Shown: positions 25,348-34,855 of the stretch, piece after piece
How the letters are laid out: each line of letters begins with the position of its first letter
Numbering within the stretch: position 1 is the stretch's first letter
Source: JAJZGK01 sp035538795
GTDB taxonomy: Bacteria > Pseudomonadota > Alphaproteobacteria > Rhodospirillales > Magnetospirillaceae
Length of the DNA stretch: 64,000 nucleotides
Reading direction: 5' to 3'
NCBI GenBank assembly: GCA_035538795.1
Contig: DATLJS010000052.1
Coordinates: 1 to 64,000 of the forward strand
Notes under the pieces: model-generated
Told to the model about the DNA's origin: nothing
The model's database searches: none
What the model saw: only the letters and a program-made list of their open reading frames with translations
Program-made: the position numbers and the translations under genes

Positions 25348-28203
25348 ATGGCCGACGAGACACCTACCTCCGTCCAGCTCGACGACGAGCTGCGCCCGCT
25401 GACGGCTGAACGCCGCCCAGCCAAAGGCAAGCCGCCGTCCGAGGATATTTTCGGCGAAAGCGACGGCTTGTGGCGGCACCATCTGCTGTATGGCGGCGCG
25501 ACGCTGATTTCGCTGTTGTGGCTGATCATGTGCGTGACTTATGTGGACAAGTCCCTGGGCTGGTCCAACCTGTTCATGCTGCAGCCCCAGGAATTCGGCG
25601 GCGTTCTGGGGGCCACGGTGGTTCCCATGGCCTTTCTCTGGCTGTTCGTGGCCTTTCTGGACCGCGGCACCATCTTACGGCGGGAAGCCGCGCAACTGCG
25701 GCATTATCTCGATCGTCTGGCCTATCCCAACGACGAGGCCGAAGCCCGCGTCACCACTATTTCCAATGCTTTGCGCCGTCAGGCGGAATCGTTGAACGCC
25801 GCTTCGGCCGAAGCGGCCGAGCGGGCCGAGCAGGTGCGCCTGGTCCTGTCGCGCCAGACCGAGGAACTGTCCAGGCTGGCCGATAAGGTGGGCGGCGACA
25901 CGCAGCGGGTGGTCGACAGCCTGAAGACCGAGATCGAAACCTTGTCGCGCAGCACCGACGGCGCCATGGGGCGTATCGTCGAAGTGCGCGAAGCCACCCG
26001 CGATCTGGTGTCCGCCACCGAGAACGCCTTGGCCCAGGCCAAGGATTTCAGCGTCACCATGGGCGAACAGGTGGACCGCCTGGGCAGCACCGCCAACCGT
26101 GCAGCCGAACAGGTAGACGGCGCCAACGCCACCCTGCACAAGGCGACCGAGCAACTGACCCGCTCGGTCGGCGGCGCCCAGGCCAAGGTCGAGGCTTTGG
26201 CCGGCGTGGTCGAAGCCCAGTCGTCGGCCATCACCAACGTCTCGGACCGCGCCGCCGGCCGGGCCGAGGACGTCACCGCCGAGCTGAACCGCCGCGTCGA
26301 GGCGCTGGACAATCTGTTCGTGCGTCAGAACGAGGACTTGGAGAATGCCTCCACCCGTCTTGCCGAACAGACCGGCCGCATCACCAGTTCGCTGGAGCAG
26401 CAGGCCACCGGCCTGGACCAGATCACCGAGCGCGTGCTGGCCCGCGTCAAGATCGTCGAGGAAGGTCTGGGCGTGCAGACCCGCGAATTGTCCACCGCTT
26501 CGGATCAGGCGCTGGCGCGCTTCCGCGAACTCAGCGACGCCATGAGCCGTCATAACGACGGCCTGCGGGCCGCCGCCGACGATGCCGCCCAGCAATTGGG
26601 CGCCGTGGGCGAGGTGTTCCTTCAGCGCAAGGATGAGGTCGAGGCCGGCTGCGAGCGGTCGCTGTCCAAGGTGCGCGAGGTGGGCGAGGCTTTCCAGGGG
26701 CAAAGCCGGGCGCTGGCCGCCTCTACCGATCAGATGACCCAGCGGTCCCGCGAATTGCTTGACGCCCTGCGTCAACAGATCGACGAACTGGGACGCGGCG
26801 CTGACAAGGCCGCCGGTCAGGCTGAGGCCATCCGCGCGTCCTTGCGCAAGCAGGCCGACGAACTGGCCGATATCGCCAATCTGGTTTCGACCCAGTCGAA
26901 GCTGTCCGAGGCGTCGTTGGGCCAGCAGGCCCGACATCTGAATTCCACGTCGGAGCAGGTGATGACCCGCGTCAAGGGCATCGCCGACGCCTTGCGCCAG
27001 AACGTCAACGACCTGATGGCCATGTCCACCCGCGTGGGGTCGGAATTGCAGTCGGTGGGCGAGGTTCTGCGGCTGCGCAGCCAGGATGTCTCGTCGGCCT
27101 CGCAGCGGGCCGTGGAAGACGTGCAGATGGTGGCCGACGGCTTCGACGAACGCTCCAGCCAGTTGGCTCATGCCGCCGAACAGGCGGCGTCGCGGCTTCG
27201 CATGGCTGGCGACGACATGCGCCGCCAGACCGAACTGATCATCACCACCGCCGATCAGGCCCATATGGATATGGGGTCGGTTGGCCAGACCTTGCAGCAT
27301 CAGGCCGGGGAAGTCACCCGCATCGCCGAGGACGCCACCGAGCTGCTCAAGGCCTTCAGCCAGCAACTGCGCCAGAACAGCGTCGAGCTGGGGGATGCGG
27401 CGCAGCAGGCCCAACTGCAATCGCGCGGGGCTGGCGACGCTCTGCGTGTCACGGCCCGCGAATTCGAGGAGACCGCCGGCAAGACGGCGGCTCACGTGGT
27501 GACGGTGTCCGAACAGCTCAAGGTCGGGGTCCGCGACCTTGCCGCCGGCTCGGAACGCATCACCGCCCAGGTTCGGGGCGCCGGCGAATCCCTGCGCCGC
27601 CAGTCCCAGGAACTGTCCGATGCGACCGAGCACACGGCCGCCCAGTTGGAAACCGTGTTCGAGATGCTGCGCCAGAAATCCAACGATCTGGGCATCACCG
27701 GCGAGCGGCTGTCCAACCATGCCGAAACCCTGGTGCAGACCTTCGCTCGCCAGGCCGACGATCTGATCAAGGCATCGCGCGGCGCGGAAACCCAGGCCCG
27801 CGAACTGGAGCAGCAGCGCAGCAACGTCTCGGTCGAAAAGTTCCTGCAGACGGCGGCGTTCATCGTCGAAAAGCTGCAATCCTTGTCGGTGGATATCAGC
27901 CGTATCTTCCAGAGCGGCGTCGACGACAAGACCTGGCGTGAATTTCATTCCGGCGACCAGTCGGTGTTTCTGCGCAAGATCCTGAAGAATCTGGACCGCA
28001 ATCAGATCGCCGCCATTCGCACCCGTTACGAGGAGGACAGCCAGTTCCGCGAATTCGTGAACCGTTATCTGGCCGAATTCGAAACCTTGCTGAACCATGC
28101 CCGCACGGCGGACCGCGCCGATGTGCTGACGGGCGCCTTCACCAGCGCCGAAGTCGGCAAGCTTTATCTGGTTCTGGCCCGGGCCTTGGGGCGGCTGGAA
28201 TAA
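25348..28203 (+). CDS. Large membrane-anchored coiled-coil protein with 25-residue repeats
   Basis: A 951-residue protein whose family I do not recognise. Residues 1-44 are a charged cytosolic head. Two membrane helices follow at about 46-66 and 84-104. Residues 142-823 are one continuous coiled coil built of 26 copies of a 25-residue unit (L-R-x-Q-x-x-E-L...), broken only by one 21-residue and one 11-residue unit. The last 128 residues are a non-repetitive domain (SVEKFLQTAAFIVEKL, WREFHSGDQSVFLRKILKNL) that looks well folded. The coil should lie in the cytoplasm as a long rod tied to the membrane. The start at 25348 is chosen because the head begins there; an upstream frame overlaps the preceding gene. 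A role in polarity, cell envelope scaffolding or intracellular organisation is possible but inferred. Confidence 0.85.
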   Translation: MADETPTSVQLDDELRPLTAERRPAKGKPPSEDIFGESDGLWRHHLLYGGATLISLLWLIMCVTYVDKSLGWSNLFMLQPQEFGGVLGATVVPMAFLWLFVAFLDRGTILRREAAQLRHYLDRLAYPNDEAEARVTTISNALRRQAESLNAASAEAAERAEQVRLVLSRQTEELSRLADKVGGDTQRVVDSLKTEIETLSRSTDGAMGRIVEVREATRDLVSATENALAQAKDFSVTMGEQVDRLGSTANRAAEQVDGANATLHKATEQLTRSVGGAQAKVEALAGVVEAQSSAITNVSDRAAGRAEDVTAELNRRVEALDNLFVRQNEDLENASTRLAEQTGRITSSLEQQATGLDQITERVLARVKIVEEGLGVQTRELSTASDQALARFRELSDAMSRHNDGLRAAADDAAQQLGAVGEVFLQRKDEVEAGCERSLSKVREVGEAFQGQSRALAASTDQMTQRSRELLDALRQQIDELGRGADKAAGQAEAIRASLRKQADELADIANLVSTQSKLSEASLGQQARHLNSTSEQVMTRVKGIADALRQNVNDLMAMSTRVGSELQSVGEVLRLRSQDVSSASQRAVEDVQMVADGFDERSSQLAHAAEQAASRLRMAGDDMRRQTELIITTADQAHMDMGSVGQTLQHQAGEVTRIAEDATELLKAFSQQLRQNSVELGDAAQQAQLQSRGAGDALRVTAREFEETAGKTAAHVVTVSEQLKVGVRDLAAGSERITAQVRGAGESLRRQSQELSDATEHTAAQLETVFEMLRQKSNDLGITGERLSNHAETLVQTFARQADDLIKASRGAETQARELEQQRSNVSVEKFLQTAAFIVEKLQSLSVDISRIFQSGVDDKTWREFHSGDQSVFLRKILKNLDRNQIAAIRTRYEEDSQFREFVNRYLAEFETLLNHARTADRADVLTGAFTSAEVGKLYLVLARALGRLE
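25771..27816 (+). repeat. Tandem array of 75-bp (25-codon) units
   Basis: Codons 142-823 fall into 26 units of exactly 25 codons, plus one of 21 (codons 192-212) and one of 11 (313-323). From codon 324 to 823 there are 20 units in uninterrupted register. Position 1 is Leu, Phe, Met or Val, position 2 often Arg, position 4 often Gln, and position 8 mostly Leu or Val. Apolar or small residues favour 1, 5, 8, 12, 15, 19 and 22, i.e. seven core positions per 25 residues. Confidence 0.9.
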
Positions 28204-28222
28204 TCAAAAGCGTCGGAACAAT

Positions 28223-28252
28223 AAAAAAGGCCGGGGGAAGCCGGCCTTTTTT
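28223..28252. terminator. Bidirectional terminator
   Basis: AAAAAAGGCCGG pairs perfectly with CCGGCCTTTTTT around a 6-nt loop, with A- and T-tracts on both sides. It separates the coiled-coil gene from the convergent DUF2336 gene. Confidence 0.93.
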
Positions 28253-28259
28253 ATTGCGG

Positions 28260-29630
28260 TCAAACCGGCTGTTTCGGCTTCGTCGTCCCGGAAACCATGG
28301 TCTGGAAGAACTCGATCTGCCAGTTCATTTCCTCGGCGGTCAGCGGAAAAGCGTGGCTGCCGCTTTTGGGGCGGATGACGTCCGATGGAGCGATCTTGGC
28401 CAGACGGATCTGGGCCAACACGGCGATGGACATGCCCAGGCGGGCCCGCCAGACCAGGGCGGTCATGCCTTTGGCCGATCGGGTGGTGATGATTTTCTGA
28501 GCCAGGGCGAAGGGCAGGCTGGAGCGGGTGGCCAGGGCGGCGGCGACGAAATCCTCGTCGCCCGAAGCGATGGCCGACATGATCGCCGGTTCTTCCAGCT
28601 GTCCCGCCTTCAGCAGGCGTTCGGCCACTTCCATGGGGCCTTCGCCGACCGACTGCTGGAACTGCGGAGCGCTGACGCCGCGCTGGAAGTCGGCCATGTC
28701 GGACCCCACTTCCTCGACCCGGCGGCGGACGACGGCGGCGACGGCGGCCTTGGTCTCGGGGTCCAGGTCCGGGCGTTCCTGCAGCACCTGCAACAAGCTT
28801 TCGGCGACGAAGCGGGCCAGCCGGGTGGCGGCGCGGGCCGACAATTGCGGCCGCCGGACCAACGGACCGTGCCAAGTCTCGTGATCGGGGGCGCGGTCCA
28901 GCAGCATGTCCAGGGTTTCTTCACGGATCTGGGCGCTGGGATTGGCCAGCAGAACGGCGATGGCGTCGATATCGTCGCTGCGGGCGATGGCGTCGGCCAC
29001 CGGCGCCTTGACGTCCTGACGTTTGGAGATGGCCGTCAGCTTGCCGTTGATGGGGCTGCTGTTGATGATCTCCAGCAGGTCTTCGTCGCTGAGAACCGGC
29101 GAGAACTGCAAAACCGGGTTCGACACCGCCAGCTCGCTGTCGTGAGCCAGGGCGCGGATCAGTTCCGGAGGGGCGTTGGCCACGTCCTTCAAGGCTTCGG
29201 CCAGAATTTGGCGGACGCGGGTGATCTGGTCGCGGGCCAACAGGGCCAGCGCCTCGTAAGTCATCAGCCGCAGGCGGTCCTGCTCATCGGCGGACAGGCC
29301 GGGAGCCAGACGGGCGATCTTGGCGGCCAGATCGCCGCGCACCGAAGGGTCGATGTCGGCGGCCAGCCGCAGATCCGCCTGGATCGGCGTCGCCTGATTG
29401 GCGGCGATCTGCCGGCGCACGTCGGGATGCGGATCTTCGGCCAGATAATAAAGAATCTCCGGGCGCAGGTCGGGGCGGGCCGCCAAGGTGCGGCGCACCT
29501 CGGGATCCTTGTGGCGGGCCAGCTCCTTGGCCTCCTCGTAGCTCAGATCGGCCTCGGCGCGCAGGCGTGTGGCCGGATCGGCCGGACGGCCGCGGACCAG
29601 ATCGAGCAATTTATCGACAAGCCCGCTCAT
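28260..29630 (-). CDS. DUF2336 protein with HEAT-like repeats
   Basis: A 456-residue soluble alpha-helical protein of the DUF2336 family, common in alphaproteobacteria. The N-terminal half has HEAT-like repeats such as HKDPEVRRTLAARPDLRPEI and DPHPDVRRQIAANQ. The C-terminal part (EEMNWQIEFFQTMV) closes the family domain. Function is unknown. Its ATG overlaps the stop of the upstream diguanylate cyclase gene by 4 bp, so the two are translationally coupled, suggesting a shared signalling role. Confidence 0.85.
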   Translation of the reverse strand: MSGLVDKLLDLVRGRPADPATRLRAEADLSYEEAKELARHKDPEVRRTLAARPDLRPEILYYLAEDPHPDVRRQIAANQATPIQADLRLAADIDPSVRGDLAAKIARLAPGLSADEQDRLRLMTYEALALLARDQITRVRQILAEALKDVANAPPELIRALAHDSELAVSNPVLQFSPVLSDEDLLEIINSSPINGKLTAISKRQDVKAPVADAIARSDDIDAIAVLLANPSAQIREETLDMLLDRAPDHETWHGPLVRRPQLSARAATRLARFVAESLLQVLQERPDLDPETKAAVAAVVRRRVEEVGSDMADFQRGVSAPQFQQSVGEGPMEVAERLLKAGQLEEPAIMSAIASGDEDFVAAALATRSSLPFALAQKIITTRSAKGMTALVWRARLGMSIAVLAQIRLAKIAPSDVIRPKSGSHAFPLTAEEMNWQIEFFQTMVSGTTKPKQPV

Positions 29631-31339
29631 GACAACGGGTCCTTGTGCAGGGGATCTTTGGCGTGCGGCGGACCGGCGATGCGGAAGTCGCACTTGCCGT
29701 CGCGTTTGACGGCGTACATGGCTTCGTCGGCGCGGGCCAGCAGTTCGTTCAGGGTTTCCGGCAGCCCCGGCGTATGTACGGCCAAGCCCAGCGACATCGT
29801 CAGCGGCATGGTTTGCGAACCCGAAAATTCGTTCAGCGCCCCGCCGGCCTCGATGATCTGGCGGCAGCGCCGCACGGCGATCTCTTCGTCCCCGCCTTCC
29901 AGCCAGATGGCGAATTCGTCGCCGCCTAGACGGGCCAGAAGATCGATGGGCCGGGTATGTTGGATGAGAATCTCGCGCACTTTCTGCAAGGCCTCGTCGC
30001 CACGCTTATGTCCGTGAACATCGTTGACCAGCTTGAAATTGTCCAGGTCGACATAGATCAGCGACGCTGCCTTGCCGTCGCGGGCCAGACGGCCGAAGCG
30101 GCGGGTCAGCTCCTCGAAGAAGGCGCGGCGGTTGAACAGGCCGGTCAGGCCGTCGGTGCGCGAAAGGGTCAGGATGCGTTCGTGATTGGCGATCTGTTCG
30201 TTGGCGATGCCGATCTGGTTGGCGACATCCTCCAGCAACAGGCGTTCGTCGTCGTTCCACGAAGCGGCTTCGCCGTCGCGCCAGACACAGATGGCGCCGT
30301 TGATGTCGTGGCGGTAACGGGTGACGGCGGCCAGGGCCTGACGGTGCTCGATACCGCCCTCGAAGCGGTCGTCGGTGACGAAGTTGGCCAGCACCGACGA
30401 TCCGTCGCCAATCTCGCCGAAGATGGCGGCCGAAACGTAACCCAGGGTGTCGTTCTGATAGCGGTAGATCTGGCAGCCGGTGCTGCCCAGGGCGCGGGCG
30501 GTGGCTTCGGCGGCGATCTTCAGCATGTCGGCCGGGTCAACCACGTCGCGGATGGTGCGCACGATATAGGTCAGCAGGCGTTCGCGGTTGTTGGCGCGGG
30601 CCAGGGCGGCGTCGCGTTCGCGCTCCAAGGTGATGTCGCGGCAGACGCCGCGGGCGCCCCGGCGGCGTCCTTCGCCGTCCAGCAGCGGAGAGGACGAGGC
30701 GAGAATGCAGGCGGGAGCGCCGTCGGCGCGGCGGAACCATACTTCGGCATCTTCGACCGGCTTGTCGGAGCGGAACGGCAGCATGCCGTTGACGCCGGGC
30801 TGCTCCATGATCAGCTGTTCCGGGCTGCGGCCCACCAACTGGTCGGCGGAATGGCCCAAGGCGCCGCGGGGCGACACGAAGACGAAGGTGCCGTCCGGCC
30901 CCACCTCCCAGGCGAAATCGCTGGAGATTTCCACAAGGTCTTTATAACGCTGGCGGGATTCCACCAGGGCGGCGCGCAGGTTGCTTTCCAAGGTGACGTC
31001 CTTGGCCAGCACCAGGGCGGTGCCGTCGGCAAGCGGCAGGACGTTCAGTTCATAAAGCAAAGAGCCGGCCGGGCCGGGAACCATCACCACTTCGACCTGG
31101 GAATGGCCGGTGGCCACGGCGCGGGCGACACAGGCCGTCAGGCCGGGCAAAGCGCCGTTGCGGGCGATGTCGGCGATGAATTCGGCTTCGGCATTGATGG
31201 CGTCGACCTGACCCGAGGCGGCGGCGATCAGGGTCGGAGCAGGAAAACTTTCCAAGGCGGCAGCCGAAAGGGCGTGCACATCCGTCCCAGGATCCTTATC
31301 CCAGCCCAAGACCCCCAACAGCCATTTGACTGCGCTCAT
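29627..31339 (-). CDS. PAS-GAF diguanylate cyclase
   Basis: A 570-residue soluble cyclase making c-di-GMP. A PAS-like N-terminal region (about 30-120) is followed by a PAS domain (130-245), a GAF domain (265-385) and a GGDEF domain (390-555). The active-site motif GGDEF is intact at residues 472-476 and the inhibitory RxxD site (RPID) lies five residues before it, so product feedback is expected. No membrane helix is present. It forms a coupled pair with the DUF2336 gene and may respond to a small ligand or redox cue through PAS/GAF. Confidence 0.93.
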   Translation of the reverse strand: MSAVKWLLGVLGWDKDPGTDVHALSAAALESFPAPTLIAAASGQVDAINAEAEFIADIARNGALPGLTACVARAVATGHSQVEVVMVPGPAGSLLYELNVLPLADGTALVLAKDVTLESNLRAALVESRQRYKDLVEISSDFAWEVGPDGTFVFVSPRGALGHSADQLVGRSPEQLIMEQPGVNGMLPFRSDKPVEDAEVWFRRADGAPACILASSSPLLDGEGRRRGARGVCRDITLERERDAALARANNRERLLTYIVRTIRDVVDPADMLKIAAEATARALGSTGCQIYRYQNDTLGYVSAAIFGEIGDGSSVLANFVTDDRFEGGIEHRQALAAVTRYRHDINGAICVWRDGEAASWNDDERLLLEDVANQIGIANEQIANHERILTLSRTDGLTGLFNRRAFFEELTRRFGRLARDGKAASLIYVDLDNFKLVNDVHGHKRGDEALQKVREILIQHTRPIDLLARLGGDEFAIWLEGGDEEIAVRRCRQIIEAGGALNEFSGSQTMPLTMSLGLAVHTPGLPETLNELLARADEAMYAVKRDGKCDFRIAGPPHAKDPLHKDPLS

Positions 31340-31513
31340 CTCACTCCTGCCCGTCGCTTGCCTGCGCAGTCCCCAGCGTCCAGACGCGAAACGGCGAATT
31401 CACTATCAAACCTGTACATAGGATAACCGGCATTTCCCTTAAGGAATACGACATTTTCACCATATCCACAGGAACCCTTGCGGTCATGGGGGGGAAAGTC
31501 TTATCCCTATCGT

Positions 31514-32209
31514 ATGGCCGAGCTTCTCCACCCTCCCTTAGGCGATCTTGAATATTGGGTGTTCGATCTGGACAACACCCTTTATCCGGCGTCTTGCAGC
31601 CTTTTTCCGCAGATCGACGTGCGCATGCGCCAGTTCATCGCGGAAGCCCTGAAACTGCCGCTGGACGAAGCATTCGTCCTGCAAAAGCGCTATTACCATG
31701 AATATGGCACCACCCTGCGCGGCTTGATGCAGGCCCACGGCATTCCGCCGGCGGAATTCCTCGCCTATGTCCACGATATCGATTGCAGCGTGCTGGAGCC
31801 GGCTCCCCGGCTGGCGGCGGCGGTCAAGGCGTTGCCGGGGGTCAAGCTGATCTATACCAACGGCTCCGAGCGCCATGCCCGCAACGTGCTTGAACATCTG
31901 GGCATGCTGGAACTGTTCGATGGCATTTTCGACATCCAGGCTGCGGATTACATCCCTAAGCCCAATGCCGAGAGCTACGACATGATGATCAGGCGCCATG
32001 CCGTTGATCCCAGGCTGGCGGCGATGTTCGAGGATATTCCCCGCAATCTGCTGCCCGCCGCCCAGGCCGGCATGACCACCGTATTGGTGGAGGACGAGGA
32101 CGGCCACAGCCACTGGTCGGGAATCGAGGGCAGCAACGAGGCGGCTCTGGCCCATGTCCACCATGTCACCGACGATCTGGCCGGATGGCTGGAACGCGCC
32201 GTTTCGTGA
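31514..32209 (+). CDS. HAD-family pyrimidine 5'-nucleotidase
   Basis: A 231-residue HAD phosphatase of the SDT1/YjjG type. Motif I FDLDNTLYP supplies Asp18 and Asp20, motif II is IYTNGS, Lys lies in IPKPNAESY, and motif III is MFEDIPRNL. This subfamily removes phosphate from pyrimidine nucleotides. It stands 75 bp ahead of dapD, a neighbour relation seen in many alphaproteobacteria. The ATG at 31514 has no strong ribosome site; no better in-frame start is visible. Confidence 0.87.
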   Translation: MAELLHPPLGDLEYWVFDLDNTLYPASCSLFPQIDVRMRQFIAEALKLPLDEAFVLQKRYYHEYGTTLRGLMQAHGIPPAEFLAYVHDIDCSVLEPAPRLAAAVKALPGVKLIYTNGSERHARNVLEHLGMLELFDGIFDIQAADYIPKPNAESYDMMIRRHAVDPRLAAMFEDIPRNLLPAAQAGMTTVLVEDEDGHSHWSGIEGSNEAALAHVHHVTDDLAGWLERAVS

Positions 32210-32284
32210 AGTGATCTTGCTTTGGGTCCTGCGGCCCGGTAATCCTTCTTGTCGTTTTCATCCCAATCAAATGGACCATCCGTC

Positions 32285-33133
32285 ATGTCGTTGAGCCCCC
32301 ATATCATCGCCCGCGTCGAAGAAGCCTGGGAAAACCGCGCTTCCGTCACTACCCAGACCCAGGGTCTGGTGCGCGAGGCCGTCGAGGAGACCCTGGACGC
32401 CTTGGACGCCGGCCGGATTCGCGTGGCCGAGAAGATCGACGGCAAATGGGTGGTCAACCAGTGGGCCAAGAAGGCAGTGCTGCTGTCGTTCCGTTTGAAC
32501 GACAACGCTCTGATCGAAGGCGGCGCCGGCAAGGACGGGGTGTGGTACGACAAGGTGCCCACCAAGTTCGAGGGTTGGAGCGCCGATAGGTTCAAGGATG
32601 CCGGTTTCCGCGCCGTTCCCGGTTCGGTGGTGCGCCGTTCGGCCTTTATCGCCAAGGGCGTGGTTCTGATGCCGTCCTTCGTCAATCTGGGCGCCTATGT
32701 GGATGAAGGCACCATGGTCGATACCTGGGCCACCGTCGGCTCTTGCGCCCAGATCGGCAAGAACGTGCATTTGTCGGGCGGCGCCGGCATCGGCGGCGTG
32801 CTGGAGCCCTTGCAGGCCGGTCCGGTGATCATCGAGGACAACTGCTTCATCGGCGCCCGCGCCGAGGTGGCCGAAGGCGTCATCGTCGAGACCGGCGCCG
32901 TGCTGTCCATGGGCGTCTATCTGGGTGCCTCGACCAAGATCGTCGACCGCGAGACGGGCGAAGTGTTCGTCGGCCGCGTGCCCGCCTATTCGGTGGTGGT
33001 GCCCGGCAGTCTGCCCGGCAAGCCGCTGCCGGACGGCACCCCCGGCCCCAGCCTTTATTGCGCCGTGATCGTCAAGAAGGTGGACGAAAAGACCCGCTCC
33101 AAGGTTTCCATCAACGAACTGCTGCGCGACTAA
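32285..33133 (+). CDS. dapD: Tetrahydrodipicolinate N-succinyltransferase
   Basis: A 282-residue DapD making N-succinyl-2-amino-6-ketopimelate in lysine and peptidoglycan precursor synthesis. An N-terminal helical region is followed by a left-handed beta helix with hexapeptide repeats and the segments GTMVDTWATVGSCAQIG, GGAGIGGVLEPLQAGPVII and GARAEVAEGVIVE. The C-terminal SLYCAVIVKKVDEKTRSK is typical. The start at 32285 matches the family start. DapE follows 16 bp later. Confidence 0.96.
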   Translation: MSLSPHIIARVEEAWENRASVTTQTQGLVREAVEETLDALDAGRIRVAEKIDGKWVVNQWAKKAVLLSFRLNDNALIEGGAGKDGVWYDKVPTKFEGWSADRFKDAGFRAVPGSVVRRSAFIAKGVVLMPSFVNLGAYVDEGTMVDTWATVGSCAQIGKNVHLSGGAGIGGVLEPLQAGPVIIEDNCFIGARAEVAEGVIVETGAVLSMGVYLGASTKIVDRETGEVFVGRVPAYSVVVPGSLPGKPLPDGTPGPSLYCAVIVKKVDEKTRSKVSINELLRD

Positions 33134-33149
33134 TCCACGAGGGTTTCCG

Positions 33150-34292
33150 ATGACTTTGGCCGAACCGCTCGCTCTGGCCCAGGCGCTGATCCGCCGGGCC
33201 AGCGTCACCCCCGCCGACGAAGGGGCCTTGGACGTGTTGCAGCAAGCCCTGGAAAGCCTGGGCTTTCACTGCCTGCGTCTGCCTTTCGGCAAGGATGCGG
33301 GACGGCCGGTCATCGAAAACCTGTACGCCCGCCGGGGCGAGGCCGCTCCCAACGTCTGCTTTGCCGGCCACACCGACGTGGTGCCGCCGGGGCAGGGGTG
33401 GACGGTCGATCCTTTCGGCGGCGAGGTGGTCGGCGACCATCTGTTCGGCCGCGGCGCCACCGACATGAAGGGCGCCATCGCCAGCTTCGTGACCGCCGTC
33501 GCCCGTCTTTTGGCCGAAGGCGAGCCCCAGGGCTCCATCAGCCTGCTGATTACCGGCGACGAGGAAGCGCGGGCCCTGGACGGCACAGTGCGCGTACTGG
33601 AGGCCCTGAAGGCGCGCGGCGAGACCATCGATTTCTGCATCGTCGGCGAACCGACCAATCCCCGCGCCTTGGGCGAGATGATCAAGATTGGCCGCCGCGG
33701 CAGCCTGAACGGACGGTTGCGGGTTCTGGGGGCGCAGGGACATACCGCCTATCCCCATCTGGCCGACAATCCGTTGCCGCGTCTGCTGGCCATGCTGGGT
33801 ACCATCACCGCCGAGCCGCTGGATCAGGGCACGCCGCATTTCCAGCCTTCGACCCTGGCTTTGACCACCATCGACGTCGGCAATCCGGCGACGAACGTCA
33901 TTCCGGCCGAAGCCCGCGCCGGTTTCAACATCCGTTTCAACGATCTGCATTCCGGAAAAAGCCTGGAAGAATGGCTGCGCGCCAAGTTCGACGAGGCGGG
34001 CGGAGCCTACGAGCTTGAGATCGAGGTGTCCGGCGAAAGTTTCCTGACGCCGCCCGGACCGTTGTCTGAGGCGTTGAGCCGCGCCATCCAGGAAGAATGC
34101 GGGCGCGAACCGGAGCTGTCCACCTCGGGCGGCACCTCGGATGCCCGCTTCATCAAAAACTATTGTCCGGTAGCTGAATTCGGTCTGGTCGGCCAGACCA
34201 TGCACAAGGCCGATGAAAAAGCCGCCCTGGCCGATCTTGAGGTTCTGAGCCGCGTTTATCTGCGGACCCTGCGCGAGCTGACGGCGTCATGA
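33150..34292 (+). CDS. dapE: Succinyl-diaminopimelate desuccinylase
   Basis: A 380-residue M20 metallopeptidase releasing LL-diaminopimelate. Zinc-ligand segments are FAGHTDVVPPG, GATDMKGA, the catalytic Glu in ITGDEEA, and SGGTSDARFI; the lid-domain motif GRRGSLNG is also present. The length is normal. Its stop overlaps the ATG of the next gene (ATGA), starting a chain of coupled genes. Confidence 0.96.
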   Translation: MTLAEPLALAQALIRRASVTPADEGALDVLQQALESLGFHCLRLPFGKDAGRPVIENLYARRGEAAPNVCFAGHTDVVPPGQGWTVDPFGGEVVGDHLFGRGATDMKGAIASFVTAVARLLAEGEPQGSISLLITGDEEARALDGTVRVLEALKARGETIDFCIVGEPTNPRALGEMIKIGRRGSLNGRLRVLGAQGHTAYPHLADNPLPRLLAMLGTITAEPLDQGTPHFQPSTLALTTIDVGNPATNVIPAEARAGFNIRFNDLHSGKSLEEWLRAKFDEAGGAYELEIEVSGESFLTPPGPLSEALSRAIQEECGREPELSTSGGTSDARFIKNYCPVAEFGLVGQTMHKADEKAALADLEVLSRVYLRTLRELTAS

Positions 34293-34855
34293 TGTCTGCC
34301 CTCGAGGCGCGTCTGGCCCTGCTGGGGGTCAAGGGAATATTGCGGTTCGACGCCACGGCCTTCCGCTGTTTTCCCGGAAGCCTGGGAACCTGCCTGCGTT
34401 CGTTCCAGGTGGCTTTGTGGGTGGCGCCGCTGCAGGCCCTGGTGGTCTGGCTGTCCGTGACTGACGAGGTGGGCGATGCCGACCCGACCGGCTATCTGAC
34501 GGGGCAGGCGCTGGCCTATGCCGTGTCGTGGCTGCTTTACCCCTTGCTGCTGATCCCCATCAGCCGCCATTTCCACCGCCTGGAGCGGCTGCCCGGCTAT
34601 TTGACCGCCTTCAATTGGTTCCAACTGGTGGAATTCGTCGTAATGACGCCCATCCTGGCGGTCGGCAGCCTGCAATGGCTGCCTGTCGAAGCTTCGGTGC
34701 TGCTGTGGATGTGCGGCACCCTGGTTCTGCTGGCCTATGAATGGTTCATGCTGCGCCGGGGGCTGGAGGTCGAGGGGCTGACCGCGGCCTCGTTGGTGCT
34801 GATCAATTTTCTGCTCAACCTGCTGATCTATCGGGCGGCCGAGGTTCTTTCGTGA
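34289..34855 (+). CDS. Hypothetical multi-pass membrane protein
   Basis: A 188-residue inner-membrane protein with about five hydrophobic helices and no recognised family. Notable segments are FQVALWVAPLQALVVWLSV, LAYAVSWLLYPLLLIPIS and the C-terminal LVLINFLLNLLIYRAAEVL. It is coupled to dapE upstream and to an SMR-type transporter gene downstream through 4-bp overlaps, which suggests a joint membrane function with the SMR pair. Confidence 0.72.
   Translation: MMSALEARLALLGVKGILRFDATAFRCFPGSLGTCLRSFQVALWVAPLQALVVWLSVTDEVGDADPTGYLTGQALAYAVSWLLYPLLLIPISRHFHRLERLPGYLTAFNWFQLVEFVVMTPILAVGSLQWLPVEASVLLWMCGTLVLLAYEWFMLRRGLEVEGLTAASLVLINFLLNLLIYRAAEVLS

Noticed and set aside
25771..27816. Tandem DNA repeats of recent origin
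   Set aside because: The 25-codon units are diverged at the DNA level; the periodicity is a protein-structure feature, not a fresh satellite.
25675..28098. 807-codon open frame antisense to the coiled-coil gene
   Set aside because: Its apparent repeats mirror the 75-bp units of the sense gene; no ribosome site or domain.
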